From contig NZ_ML660053.1 in NCBI RefSeq assembly GCF_007004665.1, positions 310,001 to 374,000 on the forward strand: DNA of 64,000 nt, read 5' to 3'. Positions 42,882 to 53,441 of this stretch are shown here, piece after piece. The position numbers and the translations under genes were made by a program. This DNA comes from Denitrobaculum tricleocarpae. GTDB lineage: Bacteria; Pseudomonadota; Alphaproteobacteria; Kiloniellales; Kiloniellaceae. How positions within the stretch are numbered: position 1 is the stretch's first letter; every line of letters starts with the position of its first letter. The notes beneath the pieces are model-generated. The model was given only the letters and a program-made list of their open reading frames with translations, ran no database searches and was not told the DNA's origin.

Positions 42882-43074
42882 GGTAACCTCCGAATTTATG
42901 TCAGAGGCGTTTCTCATCCCGGAGGGCCCGTTCTCGGACCTATTATTATTGCGGTGCAACATATTTAGCAACTCGGCTGATTATTATCAACACCTAAGTA
43001 TCTAGAAATATGATAATATTCCGTTAATCTTGTGAATTGCTGCCATGCAGGATTGTCATAGCTTCTATGCCGAA

Positions 43075-43599
43075 TTACGGGTCCTCCCCAAGAGAAATAT
43101 CAACCATGAGGTCATTCGCGAGTTCTTCCAGATCGTTCTGCAGATCGGTAACGTCAACGGTTTCGGGCACGCGGATGACGGCAGTTGCGCGGAAAACCTT
43201 GCCGCCCGCCATGGAGGCACTGTCCGTATCTGTTATCAGCTCCTCGATGCTGATTTTCCTGCCGGCAAGAACCCGGGTGAAATCGTGAACGATACCCGGG
43301 TGATCGGATCCTGTGAGCTCGAGTACGTGCGTACTGTGATTGCCTGTCGCAGAGACTGTCCCGCTCTGTTCGACGACAATCTGGAGATCCTGGCTGCTGA
43401 GAGCCTTCAAAGCGGCGGAGACTGCGCTCAGTTCCTGCTCAGGGGCTTCGATGTGCACGATCCCGGCAAACTTGCCTGCCAGATGGGTCATACGGCTTTC
43501 GAGCCAGTTTGCGCCGTTGGCTGTGACGGCGCTGGCCAGGACTTCAACAAAACCAGGTTTGTCGTCTCCTAGAATGGTTAAAACCAATGATGTTGCCAT
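43075..43599 (-). CDS. Tandem ACT-domain protein (GcvR-like)
   Basis: 174 residues made of two ACT domains: MATSLVLTILGDDKPGFVEVLASAV (1-80) and HVLELTGSDHPGIVHDFTRVLAGRKISIEELI (90-170). This is the architecture of the glycine-cleavage-system repressor-like family, which acts as an amino-acid-responsive accessory regulator and lacks its own DNA-binding domain. A GGAGATC ribosome site precedes the ATG. The neighbours do not point to a pathway. Confidence 0.88.
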   Translation of the reverse strand: MATSLVLTILGDDKPGFVEVLASAVTANGANWLESRMTHLAGKFAGIVHIEAPEQELSAVSAALKALSSQDLQIVVEQSGTVSATGNHSTHVLELTGSDHPGIVHDFTRVLAGRKISIEELITDTDSASMAGGKVFRATAVIRVPETVDVTDLQNDLEELANDLMVDISLGEDP

Positions 43600-43928
43600 A
43601 GCCCAGATCTCCTCTGATTGCTATTCCCCTTCAAGATAGTCTATGCGGCTTATTGACTAGGGGACAGACGTTATGTAGTGCGTTAGAAAATTCGGGAACG
43701 CATCCAGGAACGCAGGGCTAATCACCTGCAAGTCAGCTCGTTGTCTGGATCACTGTGAAGCGGCATGCAGCTCCGATTAATGATTGTAAAAAGTTATTGT
43801 AGTACTCTGAAATAATATAAATAAGTCATACTCTTAGTATGCTATTTTTGCTCTGTTGAGATCGATTGTGCCGATCTTTCACGGCGCTCCTAGGATATCC
43901 TTCTTGGTGGTTGGGAAAGTGTTTTTGT
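43600..43928. other. AT-rich intergenic region
   Basis: About 330 bp between divergent genes. The right half is AT-rich, with a short hairpin CATACT/AGTATG at 43827-43841. No supported gene. The promoter of the membrane-anchored methyltransferase is presumably here. Confidence 0.45.
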
Positions 43929-44705
43929 ATGCAGTATCAATTGTTTGCCGTGATTTTTCTTGTGCTTCTGGCCGTACTGGGTTTGCTGTCTTACTGCTTC
44001 TACAAAGTCCGGCGTATCGACAATAACGTCAGTGAATTGCTGTTTCTGGTCCGAAAAATCCAACAAACAGATCTGATCGATCTTTTTCAGCAACGCCAGA
44101 ATCTCGACACACTTGAAAGCGAGCTGTCACTGAAACATCACCTGCCGCCAACCCGCGGCTGGGCGGCGTCGCCTGATTTCCTGTTGATCGTGGCGCGTCA
44201 TGCGCGTGAGCAGAAGCCCGTCACGATCGTGGAATGCAGTTCAGGGGTCTCGACGCTCGTGCTTGCATCCTGCATGCGGGATAACGGTAAAGGACATGTC
44301 TACAGCCTGGAACACGATGGGGCTTTCGCCGACATTACGCGCGGAAATCTTGAGCGCGAAGGCCTGAGCGAGTGGGCGACAGTTGTGCACGCGCCTCTGA
44401 CCAGCCACAGCATCAACGGCCGGCAATTCTCATGGTACGACGACAGCGGTTTGCCTGAGGGCGAGATCGACATGGTGGTCGTTGATGGACCTCCACATCT
44501 CGTTGGCGATATGGCTCGCTATCCCGCCGGTGCGCGGCTATTCACACGATTATCGGAGGGTGGAACCGTGTTTGCGGACGATGCGAATCGGATGGAGGAA
44601 GAGGCCACGCTTGCGGCCTGGCGCAGGGAGTTCCCGTCCTTTGAGGAGAATTACCGGTACTGCGAAAAGGGCTGTATTTCCCTCGCCAAGCCGGAAAAGG
44701 CTTAA
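43929..44705 (+). CDS. Membrane-anchored class I methyltransferase (methyltransf_24-like)
   Basis: 258 residues from the ATG at 43929. One membrane helix (FAVIFLVLLAVLGLLSYCFY, about 6-26) is followed by a short coiled segment (RRIDNNVSELLFLVRKIQQTD, about 29-49). The cytosolic domain has PDFLLIVARHAREQKPVTIVECSSGVSTLVLASCM (motif I region, about 95-128), VYSLEHDGAFADITRGNLEREGL and EIDMVVVDGPPHLV (acidic motif near 182-195). This resembles O-methyltransferase-like domains of the methyltransf_24 group. The acceptor is unknown; the anchor suggests a lipid-, glycan- or envelope-linked substrate. A start at 43866 lacks support. Confidence 0.78.
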   Translation: MQYQLFAVIFLVLLAVLGLLSYCFYKVRRIDNNVSELLFLVRKIQQTDLIDLFQQRQNLDTLESELSLKHHLPPTRGWAASPDFLLIVARHAREQKPVTIVECSSGVSTLVLASCMRDNGKGHVYSLEHDGAFADITRGNLEREGLSEWATVVHAPLTSHSINGRQFSWYDDSGLPEGEIDMVVVDGPPHLVGDMARYPAGARLFTRLSEGGTVFADDANRMEEEATLAAWRREFPSFEENYRYCEKGCISLAKPEKA

Positions 44706-44783
44706 GCCTCGGCTTGTCGAAAACCTGCAGTCTACCGGCGCGCCCTGACGCGAATCACCTTAAGCGATCCAAACTGGATTGAT

Positions 44784-46106
44784 CTAGGCATAGAGCAAGG
44801 TGCAGATGACGATCGCGGCGGCGACCCCGGTGGCGTCTGCAGCCAGTGCAGCGACCAGCGCATGACGGATCCGGCGGATCTGAACCGCACCAAAGTAGAC
44901 GGCCAGGACATAAAACGTCGTCTCGGTCGATCCCTGGAAAGTACTGACGAGATAGCCTGTGTAGCTATCCGGACCGATGGCCGGGTTTTCAATGATCGAA
45001 GCCAGTATCCCGTAAGCTCCAGAGCCGGACAGGGGGCGAAGCAGGGCCATCGGCAGGGCTTCCGGCGGCAAGCCAAACAACTGCGTGACCTGGCCTAAAG
45101 GCTCGATCATCAGTTCCATGGCGCCGCTCGCGCGGAACATGCCGACCGCGACCAGGATTGCGACCAGATACGGGATGATGCGAAGCGCCACCTGGAAACC
45201 GTCCTTTGCGCCCTCAACGAAAACCTCATAGATCGCGACGCGGCGCGCCACCCCAAACCCCAGCAGCGCAACCATCAGGCCGGGGATAATCCAGGGCGAG
45301 ATGGATTGTCCGAACAAAATCGTCACCGGCACGAGGCACAGGATCGTCGCCAGGGCGAGGGCGGAAACCCAAAAGGGATAGGTGCTCTTTTCGGCCCGCT
45401 CAGCCATGGCCCTGACATCCTGCGCATATTCCTGCTGAACCCGCTCTTCTCTGCGAGCTTCGGCGGCGGGCTGATCGGCGTTGGCGGAACCGGGGCTCGC
45501 AGGCCAGAGGTTCTGGCAGAGCTTGGCGACCAGGATAGCAATCGTCGTTGAGCAGATCGTGGCAAAGAGCGTGGTTGGCAGGATACCCGCGGGGTCTTGT
45601 GAACCTGCGGCGGCCCGCAGGGCAATGACACCTGTGGGCAAAAGCGTGACGCTGGAGGTGTTGATCGCGAGAAACAGCGCCATGGCATTGGTTGCCGTAC
45701 CGGGATTGGGATTGAGTTTATCCAGTTCCTCCATGGCACGGATGCCAAACGGAGTTGCCGCATTCCCGAGGCCAAGGGCGTTGGCCGACAGGTTCATGAC
45801 GATCGCGCCCATGGCCGGATGGTCAGCAGGTACCTCCGGGAACAGCCGGATCATCAGGGGGCGAAGAGTTTTTGCAATGATTGTCAGGAGGCCGCCGGCT
45901 TCGGCAACCTTCATCAAGCCTAGAAACAGCGCCATTGCGCCCACCAGGCCGATGGCCAGGGTAACGGCACCACCGGCGGCATCAATCATGCCGATAGAGA
46001 GCACTTCCATGGGGCTGGAGCCACCAGCCCGTGGATCCCAAGTGAATTGGCGGATGCCTGCGACAGTGAAAGCGATAACAACGATCGCGAAGAAGATACC
46101 ATTCAC
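44784..46106 (-). CDS. SpmA-SpmB fusion, nucleoside-recognition/Gate domain membrane protein
   Basis: 440 residues. The N-terminal half (1-200) resembles SpmA (MNGIFFAIVVIAFTVAGI, NLSANALGLGNAATPFGIRAMEEL, INTSSVTLLPTGVIALRAAAGSQDP), and the C-terminal half (250-440) resembles SpmB (YEVFVEGAKDGFQVALRIIPYLVAILVAVGMFRASG, LLRPLSGSGAYGI, TFQGSTETTFYVLAVYFG). A charged linker (about 205-240) joins them. These Gate-domain proteins are inner-membrane; in spore formers SpmA and SpmB help core dehydration, but here the organism is not a spore former, and the role, perhaps small-molecule transport, is unknown. The GTG start is preceded by a weak site. Confidence 0.88.
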   Translation of the reverse strand: MNGIFFAIVVIAFTVAGIRQFTWDPRAGGSSPMEVLSIGMIDAAGGAVTLAIGLVGAMALFLGLMKVAEAGGLLTIIAKTLRPLMIRLFPEVPADHPAMGAIVMNLSANALGLGNAATPFGIRAMEELDKLNPNPGTATNAMALFLAINTSSVTLLPTGVIALRAAAGSQDPAGILPTTLFATICSTTIAILVAKLCQNLWPASPGSANADQPAAEARREERVQQEYAQDVRAMAERAEKSTYPFWVSALALATILCLVPVTILFGQSISPWIIPGLMVALLGFGVARRVAIYEVFVEGAKDGFQVALRIIPYLVAILVAVGMFRASGAMELMIEPLGQVTQLFGLPPEALPMALLRPLSGSGAYGILASIIENPAIGPDSYTGYLVSTFQGSTETTFYVLAVYFGAVQIRRIRHALVAALAADATGVAAAIVICTLLYA

Positions 46107-46324
46107 GGCTGGATGACCACGCCTGAAGTTTTCACGGCACCTTGCTTATCATGCTGGTCCGGATTCGGGCCAGAAGACGGAATACGAGCAGACACTCGGT
46201 ACTTCATATGTGTGCTTAATAGGCTGTTAAGTCGGAACTGGTATCTCTCAGGCCCTCCGACGTGCGCGATGCTTGTCGCCGTCTTACAATCAGCAAAGCT
46301 ATGGGAGCCGGCCGGTCCGTTAAT

Positions 46325-46822
46325 ATGAATACTGCAGCGAATGAAGGTTTCGACAAAGTCGTCGATGTCATTGAGAGCATCGAGGAAGAATCGCGTATTC
46401 TGAGCGAGGAAATTCAGAAGGTCGGCAAGGTTGCTCAGCAGATCGACGCGATCGCAAAGCAGACCAATCTGCTCGCGCTCAACGCCACCATCGAGGCGGC
46501 GCGCGCCGGCGAGGCCGGAAAAGGCTTTGCTGTGGTTGCCGGCGAGGTCAAACAGCTCGCCAATCAAACCTCTGCCGCGACGTCTGAAATCAGTGAAACC
46601 CTGAAGACCCTGACCGATCAGGCGGAACGCCTGACATCGCGCAGTCATTCCGCACGCGCTGCGCTCGGCGGCGAATCCGCTCAGCCGCAGGCAGGCAATG
46701 ATCCTGCGCCAAAGATCAGTGCGCCTGTTGCGGCAGCACCGTCACCGCAAGTTGCCCCCACGCCCCAAGCCGCCGCACCTCAAGCTTCCGAGGCATCCGC
46801 ACAGGGTGGGGTCCTGATGTAG
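46325..46822 (+). CDS. Stand-alone chemoreceptor signalling tip protein
   Basis: 165 residues from the ATG at 46325 (an ATG at 46301 would add 8). It contains only the conserved hairpin tip of methyl-accepting chemotaxis proteins: [50 protein letters not shown] (about 33-82), with flanking helices of about 25-30 residues. It lacks a sensor, membrane helices and HAMP domain. The last ~55 residues are Pro/Ala/Gln-rich and probably unstructured. It could bind CheA/CheW in the cytosol or modulate other receptors. Whether it is a decayed receptor or a dedicated small one is open; no upstream remnant of a sensor was seen. Confidence 0.8.
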   Translation: MNTAANEGFDKVVDVIESIEEESRILSEEIQKVGKVAQQIDAIAKQTNLLALNATIEAARAGEAGKGFAVVAGEVKQLANQTSAATSEISETLKTLTDQAERLTSRSHSARAALGGESAQPQAGNDPAPKISAPVAAAPSPQVAPTPQAAAPQASEASAQGGVLM

Positions 46823-46844
46823 GACCACAGGAGAAGTCTTCGAG

Positions 46845-46883
46845 AAAAAAGCGGGTCAGATGCGACGTCTGGCCCGCTTTTTT
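46845..46883. terminator. Bidirectional terminator between chemoreceptor-tip gene and ppdK
   Basis: Arms GCGGGTCAGA (46851-46860) and TCTGGCCCGC (46868-46877) pair at 9 of 10 positions with a 7-base loop. An A-run (46845-46850) and a T-run (46878-46883) flank the stem, so it can end transcripts from both convergent genes. Confidence 0.9.
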
Positions 46884-46910
46884 TGTATTGGTTAGAACGG
46901 CCGCTTCAGC

Positions 46911-49580
46911 CTACTGCCTCTTTGCGGTCAAGGCTGCCTGGGCGGCTGCCAGTCGGGCGATCGGCACCCGGTAGGGGGAGCAGGAAACGTAGTCGAGCCC
47001 GACTTTCTGACAGAAGTGGATCGATGAGGGATCACCGCCGTGCTCGCCGCAGATCCCCAACTTGATATCCGGCCGCTGCGCCTGGCCGCGCTCCGTAGCG
47101 ATACTTACGAGTTCACCCACGCCTTCGTCATCGAGCGAGATAAAGGGATCCTGCTCAATGATTCCGCGATGCTCGTAGGTGCCGAGGAAACTGCCCGCAT
47201 CATCGCGTGACAGGCCGTAGGTGGTCTGGGTCAGGTCGTTGGTGCCGAAGCTGAAGAACTCGGCCTCTTCCGCGATTTCGCTGGCACGCAGAGCGGCACG
47301 CGGCAACTCGATCATGGTACCGACGAGATATTTGATCTCGGTCTTTTCAGCATCCATGACTTCCTGTGCGACCCGGTCGACCAGCTCTTTCAGGATCTCG
47401 ATTTCCCGTTTGACCGCAATCAGCGGGATCATGACTTCCGGCTCGACCGATTTATCCAGTTCCTTTGAAACATGGGCGGCGGCTTCGAAGATCGCCCGAA
47501 CCTGCATCTCATAGATTTCCGGGTAGGAGATGCCGAGGCGGCACCCGCGATGACCCAGCATGGGGTTGTTTTCGTTCAGCTTGCCGGCCCGGCTTCGCAC
47601 GATATCGAGCGGCATGTTCGAGGCCTCTGCAAACTCCGCCAGTTCAGCTTCACCATGAGGTAAAAATTCATGGAGAGGCGGGTCCAACAAGCGAATGGTG
47701 ACTGGTAAGCCGTCCATGATTTCAAAGATCTCGATGAAATCCTGACGCTGCATGGGCAGGATCTTGGCCAGCGCGGCGCGGCGCTCGCGCTCATTGTCCG
47801 CCATGATCATCTCGCGGACTGCGACAATCCGTTCGCCCTCGAAGAACATGTGCTCGGTACGGCAAAGCCCGACGCCTTCGGCGCCGAAATCGCGTGCTGT
47901 CCGGCAGTCCGTCGGAGTGTCGGCGTTGGCACGCACTTCCATCTGACGGATTGAGTCCGCCCATCCCATGAGGATGCCGAAGTCACCGGAGAGTTCGGGT
48001 TGAAGTGTTGGAACCTCGCCTTTCATGACCTCGCCGCTGCCGCCGTCGATGGTGATCAGATCACCTTCGCGGAGTTCATCGGTCCGGGTGCGCAGCACGC
48101 CTGTTTTGTAGTCGATGCGAAGCTCACCGGCGCCGGCCACACAGGCGCGGCCCATGCCGCGGGCAACCACGGCAGCATGGCTGGTCATCCCGCCGCGCGT
48201 CGTCAGAATGCCCTTGGCGGCATGCATACCGTGAATGTCGTCCGGCGAGGTCTCGATCCGGCAAAGTATGACGGTATCACCGGCGGCGGCCTGCTTCTCG
48301 GCGGCATCGGCGCTGAAGACGATTTTTCCGGAGGCGGCTCCGGGAGAAGCCGGCAGACCGCGGGTGAGAACGTGGCGTGGTGCGTCCGGATCCAGTGTCG
48401 GATGCAGCAGCTGGTCCAGCGAAGCCGGATCAACCCGGCTGATCGCTTCTTCTTTCGTGATCAGACCCTCGTTCACGAAATCAACGGCGATTTTCAGGGC
48501 GGCGGGCGCGGTGCGCTTCCCGGCACGGGTCTGCAGCATATAGAGCGTGCCCCGCTGCACGGTGAATTCAACGTCCTGGATATCACGGTAGTGTTTCTCG
48601 AGACGCAGGCGCACGTCGTTGAGCTGCCCGAAGACCTCCGGCATGACCTCTTCCATGGCGGGCAGGTCGGAACCGTTGGCTACCTTGCCCTGAATGGTCA
48701 GGTGCTGTGGTGTGCGGATGCCGGCAACGACGTCTTCGCCCTGGGCGTTGACCAGATATTCGCCGTAAAAGATGTTCTCGCCGGTCGAGGGGTCACGGGT
48801 GAAGGCGACGCCGGTCGCGCAATCGTCTCCCATGTTGCCGAACACCATCGCCTGTACGTTGACGGCTGTGCCCCAGGAGGCCGGGATGGCGTGGAGCCGC
48901 CGGTAGGTGATGGCGCGCTGGTTCATCCAGGAGCCGAAGACAGCCGAAACCGCGGCCCAGAGCTGATCCTTCGGATTCTGCGGGAAGGGCTCACCGGTTT
49001 CCTCGACGATCTTCGCTTTGAACCCTTCGATTACCTTGCGCCAATCCTCGGCGTTCAGGTCGGTGTCCATGGAATAACCGCGATCTTCTTTATGCAGTTC
49101 AAGGATTTCCTCGAAGTGATGGTGGTCGACTTCCAGAACCACATCCCCGAACATCTGGATGAAACGCCGGTAGCTGTCGTAGGCAAAGCGTTCGTCGCCC
49201 GAGGCCGTTGCAAGGCCGCGCACGGTTTCGTCGTTTAGGCCCAGGTTGAGGACGGTATCCATCATGCCGGGCATGGAGGCCCGGGCGCCGGAGCGGACTG
49301 AAACCAACAGGGGATCTTTCGCATCGCCAAACTTGACACCGACCTGCGCCTCGATCTTCGCCAGGGCTTCGTCAAGCTGGCCGGAGAGTTCGTCGGGATA
49401 ACGGCGGTCGTTGTCGTAGTAGGCCGTGCAGACCTCGGTCGTGATGGTAAAACCGGCGGGAACCGGGAGCCCCAGCGACGACATCTCGGCCAGATTGGCG
49501 CCCTTGCCACCCAGAAGGTTTTTCATGTCGGCGCTGCCATCTGCGGTACCGGCACCGAAACTATAGACCCACTTAGTCAT
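46911..49580 (-). CDS. ppdK: Pyruvate, phosphate dikinase
   Basis: 889 residues, full length. The N-terminal ATP-grasp domain starts GGKGANLAEMSSLGLPVPAGFTIT, and SVRSGARASMPGMMDTVLNLG lies near 95-115. The swivelling domain carries the catalytic His in GGMTSHAAVVARGMGRACVAG (about residue 465). The PEP/pyruvate TIM barrel (about 530-889) has GVGLCRTEHMFF, MLGHRGCRLGI, GTMIELPRAAL and FFSFGTNDLTQTTYGLSRDD. It interconverts pyruvate, ATP and phosphate with PEP, AMP and diphosphate in the cytosol. It lies downstream of glyQ-glyS with a 9-bp gap and may be cotranscribed. Pyruvate from sulfolactate could feed gluconeogenesis through it. Confidence 0.97.
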   Translation of the reverse strand: MTKWVYSFGAGTADGSADMKNLLGGKGANLAEMSSLGLPVPAGFTITTEVCTAYYDNDRRYPDELSGQLDEALAKIEAQVGVKFGDAKDPLLVSVRSGARASMPGMMDTVLNLGLNDETVRGLATASGDERFAYDSYRRFIQMFGDVVLEVDHHHFEEILELHKEDRGYSMDTDLNAEDWRKVIEGFKAKIVEETGEPFPQNPKDQLWAAVSAVFGSWMNQRAITYRRLHAIPASWGTAVNVQAMVFGNMGDDCATGVAFTRDPSTGENIFYGEYLVNAQGEDVVAGIRTPQHLTIQGKVANGSDLPAMEEVMPEVFGQLNDVRLRLEKHYRDIQDVEFTVQRGTLYMLQTRAGKRTAPAALKIAVDFVNEGLITKEEAISRVDPASLDQLLHPTLDPDAPRHVLTRGLPASPGAASGKIVFSADAAEKQAAAGDTVILCRIETSPDDIHGMHAAKGILTTRGGMTSHAAVVARGMGRACVAGAGELRIDYKTGVLRTRTDELREGDLITIDGGSGEVMKGEVPTLQPELSGDFGILMGWADSIRQMEVRANADTPTDCRTARDFGAEGVGLCRTEHMFFEGERIVAVREMIMADNERERRAALAKILPMQRQDFIEIFEIMDGLPVTIRLLDPPLHEFLPHGEAELAEFAEASNMPLDIVRSRAGKLNENNPMLGHRGCRLGISYPEIYEMQVRAIFEAAAHVSKELDKSVEPEVMIPLIAVKREIEILKELVDRVAQEVMDAEKTEIKYLVGTMIELPRAALRASEIAEEAEFFSFGTNDLTQTTYGLSRDDAGSFLGTYEHRGIIEQDPFISLDDEGVGELVSIATERGQAQRPDIKLGICGEHGGDPSSIHFCQKVGLDYVSCSPYRVPIARLAAAQAALTAKRQ

Positions 49581-49589
49581 TGAATTCGA

Positions 49590-51668
49590 TTACCCTTCAA
49601 TTTTGGAGAAATCAGCGACCTGACCCAAGGTCGCACCAATACGGGAAAGAAGTCTTAATCTGTTGGCTCTGAGGCCGGCGTCATCCGCATTGACCGTGAC
49701 CTCGTCAAAATAGCTGTCGACCGGCTTGCGCAGCTTGGCGAGCGCAGCCATGGCTGCGGTGAAGTCTTCCTGGCTTAAGGCCGCTGCTGCAGTCGCGGAA
49801 CCTTGCTCAAGTGCTTCAAAAAGTGCGCGTTCCTCGTCCTGGGCAAACGCCTCCGGCGCGACGGCTCCATCGTAGAGGGTTCCGTCTTTCTTCTCCTCGA
49901 TGCGCACAATGTTGGCGGCACGCCGGAACGCGATCAAGAGGTTCGCACCGTCCTCGCTGTCGATGAAGGATCCCAGCGCGTCAACCCGTGCCAGCAGGCG
50001 CACAAGGTCGTCCTCGCCACCCAGGGCGAAAACCGCCGTGACCAGATCATGGCGCACGCCCTTGTCTTTCAGGACCACCTTCAGGCGGTCGGCGAAGAAT
50101 GCCATGAGGTCCGGGCCGACTGATGTGGCCTCAAGATGGGGATAGAGTTTCTGCGCCGCGTCGAAGACTTTCGTCAAGGGCAGCCGCAGACCGTTCTCCA
50201 GGATCAGGCGCACGACACCAAGCGCAGCGCGGCGCAGGGCGTAGGGGTCCTTGGAGCCGGTTGGTTTTTCATCGATCGCGAAGAAACCGGTCAGGATGTC
50301 AATCTTGTCGGCCAGAGCCACGGCCACGGAAACCGGCGCTGAAGGGCAGGCGTCACCGGGACCGAGCGGGGCATAGTGCTCTGCGATAGCCTGAGCAACC
50401 TCGGTATGCTCCCCGTCCTGCAGTGCGTAGTAGCGGCCCATGATGCCCTGCAGTTCCGGGAACTCACCTACCATACCGGTGACCAGATCGGCCTTGGCGA
50501 GGCGCGCAGCGGAGCGGGCACGGTCCTTATCTGCGCCGGGAATGTAGGCGCTGAGCTCGGCAGCCAGCGCTTCCACCCGGTCCACCTTCTGGTCGAGGGT
50601 GCCCAGTTTGGCGTGGAACACGATATCCGATAGCGCGGTCGTGCGGCTGGCGAGAGGGTCTTTCCGGTCCTGGTCCCAGAAGAAGCGGGCATCTGAGAGG
50701 CGGGCGCTCAGGACCCTCTGGTTACCCTCGATAATGGTCGCGCCGCCGTCCGAGGCTTCCATGTTGGCGACGAAGACGAAGCGGTTGGCGAGGACATCGC
50801 CATTCTGAACCGAGAAGTACTTCTGATGACTGCGCATGGAGGTGGAAAGGACTTCCGGCGGTAGGGACATGAAGTCCTCGTCGATCTGTCCCATCATGAC
50901 CACCGGCCATTCGATCAGCCCGCTGACTTCGTCCAGTAAGGCATCATCCGCCTTGAGGGATAGTCCCTCTGCAGACGTGATTTTTGCGGCGGCCTCGGCG
51001 ATGGTCCGGCGGCGTTCCGCCGGATCGAGCATCACTTTGGCTGCGGCCAGCTTGCTTTTGTAGTCGGCGAAACCGGTGACCGTTATGGGCGCGCCGTCGC
51101 TCATGAAGCGGTGCCCGAGCGTGCTGTCGCCGAAGGGCAGGCTCATGCCGTTGCCCAGGTCCAGCGTCCCATCGAGCAGTTTGCTGTCGAAGAGGGCAAT
51201 GATGGAATGCAGAGGCCGAACCCAGCGGAATCCGGTGCGGGCCCAGCGCATGGACTTGGCCCAGGGCAAGGCCTGAACCGATTCGATCAGAATGCCTGGC
51301 AGGACAGCGGAGGTCGGCTGACCGGCAATCTCCTTGACCAGAAAGTAGAAATTGCCCTTTGGCGTTTCACGGACCTCGGCTTCGTCAACGGAACTCAGGC
51401 CGTTGGCTTTCAGGAAGCCGCCGATGGCCTGTTCCGGCGCGCCGACCTTGGGGCCCTTCTTTTCTTCGGAGACGTCCGGCTGCTTGTCGGGCAGGCCCTC
51501 GGCGGCCAGCGCAATGCGTCGCGGCGTTGCGTAAGTCTCCACCGACGATACCGAGAGACCCGCGCTTTTAAGGCGGTCGGTTACCAGACGTTTCAGGTCC
51601 GCCGCCGCCTTGGCTTGCATGCGGGCGGGGATTTCCTCGCTGAGGAGCTCGAAAAGCAACTCGGCCAT
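49590..51668 (-). CDS. glyS: Glycyl-tRNA synthetase beta subunit
   Basis: 692 residues from the ATG at 51668 ([21 protein letters not shown]); a longer frame to 51743 overlaps glyQ and is rejected. Family features are [13 protein letters not shown]-type strands ([17 protein letters not shown]), [31 protein letters not shown] (B3/4-like region) and the HD-like core, followed by a C-terminal anticodon-binding domain ([30 protein letters not shown]). With GlyQ it forms the alpha2beta2 enzyme that charges tRNA-Gly. The start lies 4 bp after the glyQ stop. Confidence 0.97.
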   Translation of the reverse strand: MAELLFELLSEEIPARMQAKAAADLKRLVTDRLKSAGLSVSSVETYATPRRIALAAEGLPDKQPDVSEEKKGPKVGAPEQAIGGFLKANGLSSVDEAEVRETPKGNFYFLVKEIAGQPTSAVLPGILIESVQALPWAKSMRWARTGFRWVRPLHSIIALFDSKLLDGTLDLGNGMSLPFGDSTLGHRFMSDGAPITVTGFADYKSKLAAAKVMLDPAERRRTIAEAAAKITSAEGLSLKADDALLDEVSGLIEWPVVMMGQIDEDFMSLPPEVLSTSMRSHQKYFSVQNGDVLANRFVFVANMEASDGGATIIEGNQRVLSARLSDARFFWDQDRKDPLASRTTALSDIVFHAKLGTLDQKVDRVEALAAELSAYIPGADKDRARSAARLAKADLVTGMVGEFPELQGIMGRYYALQDGEHTEVAQAIAEHYAPLGPGDACPSAPVSVAVALADKIDILTGFFAIDEKPTGSKDPYALRRAALGVVRLILENGLRLPLTKVFDAAQKLYPHLEATSVGPDLMAFFADRLKVVLKDKGVRHDLVTAVFALGGEDDLVRLLARVDALGSFIDSEDGANLLIAFRRAANIVRIEEKKDGTLYDGAVAPEAFAQDEERALFEALEQGSATAAAALSQEDFTAAMAALAKLRKPVDSYFDEVTVNADDAGLRANRLRLLSRIGATLGQVADFSKIEG

Positions 51669-51672
51669 GGCT

Positions 51673-52611
<939 letters not shown>

Positions 52612-53039
52612 GGACTTAAAGCCCCATTTTTGTTGCGCTGCGAAACGGGGCGCACCTTATCCCCGGCAGGCGCGGGAATCAAGCGGCGGGAGGCGGGGGA
52701 CTGAAGGCTGGAACAGGAGAGCCCAATCCTGCGACTCAGCAACGGAGTTGGGAAGCGAAGTGTGCAGAGACACTGACTGTTCTGAAGATGATCTGCAGAC
52801 AGCGATTGCAGTGCATAGTTAACCAAATAAAGCTGCTGCTGGGCGAATGGCGGCAACATGCTCTAACTTCGACGCTCGTATCACCTGACACTATCGGCTG
52901 AGTGAAAAGATTTGGGACCAAAGTACAAACGTGAGGCACCTTGACTCAATTGCCCGAATCTTTCAGCCTGCAAGGCCTGCTGGTCCGTTTCGGTGAGAAA
53001 TTGCGCTGAGTTTTTCTTCGCCTATTTCAAGCACTTACA
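52612..53039. other. Intergenic region upstream of glyQ and the cytochrome c gene
   Basis: About 430 bp between divergent genes. An imperfect stem GCCCC...GGGGC at 52621-52651 lies directly before the glyQ start, possibly a leader structure. The right part becomes visibly more A/T-rich toward the cytochrome c gene. No supported gene. Confidence 0.45.
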
Positions 53040-53393
53040 ATGGTTACTAATTTTTGGGAGCGCGTCTTGTTGAGATTTTCCAGCACACTATTGGTTTTAA
53101 CAGCATTAATATCTCCTCATACTGCGCACAGTGCGGACAAAGCATTGGGGGAAAGCAGATATAAGGAAACTTGTATCAACTGCCACGGACCGGCCGGAAA
53201 AGGCGCAGCCAGTTTTCCAAAAATTTCCGGCAAAGAGATCTCATATACGACTGCCAAACTAGAAGCCTACAGAAACGGCATAGAACAAGGCTCGAACTCA
53301 TTCCTCATGATCCCGATGGCCAAGCCATTGACTGATGAGGAAATTGCAAATCTGGCGGCGTATTTGAAAGATGCGCAATACGTTGTTGAATAG
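53040..53393 (+). CDS. Periplasmic c-type cytochrome
   Basis: 117 residues. A signal peptide (RFSSTLLVLTALISPHTAHSA, cleavage near residue 32) is followed by one class I cytochrome c domain: heme motif CINCHGPAGKGAASFPKISG with covalent Cys residues and proximal His, and the distal Met in FLMIPMAKPLTDEEIANLAAYL. Small and monoheme. It precedes the PQQ sugar dehydrogenase gene by 48 bp and is the natural electron acceptor for it. Base composition of this and the next genes is more A/T-rich than the housekeeping genes around, which suggests acquisition. Confidence 0.93.
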   Translation: MVTNFWERVLLRFSSTLLVLTALISPHTAHSADKALGESRYKETCINCHGPAGKGAASFPKISGKEISYTTAKLEAYRNGIEQGSNSFLMIPMAKPLTDEEIANLAAYLKDAQYVVE

Positions 53394-53438
53394 CGAGCAC
53401 GTTGTTGAGTAGGGAGCATATAGTCGAATAGGGAGGAA
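53382..53438 (+). repeat. Three tandem 19-bp repeats at the cytochrome c stop / ribosome site
   Basis: Units 53382-53400, 53401-53419 and 53420-53438 share the pattern GT(T/C)GA(A/G)TAG.GAG(C/G)A. Units one and two match at 16 of 19 bases; the third is more diverged. Unit one contains the cytochrome c stop codon (TAG) and unit three the GGGAGG ribosome site of the dehydrogenase, so the array builds the intercistronic region by local duplication. Confidence 0.7.
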
Positions 53439-53441
53439 AAA

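Noticed and set aside
43827-43841. Terminator hairpin CATACT/AGTATG
   Set aside because: Six AT-rich pairs are too weak, and the T-run is interrupted.
48000-49238. 412-codon frame antisense to ppdK
   Set aside because: Shadow of the well-conserved ppdK frame; no ribosome site or family match.
52621-52651. T-box or riboswitch upstream of glyQ
   Set aside because: Only a short imperfect stem is present; no T-box motif, and T-boxes are not expected in this group.
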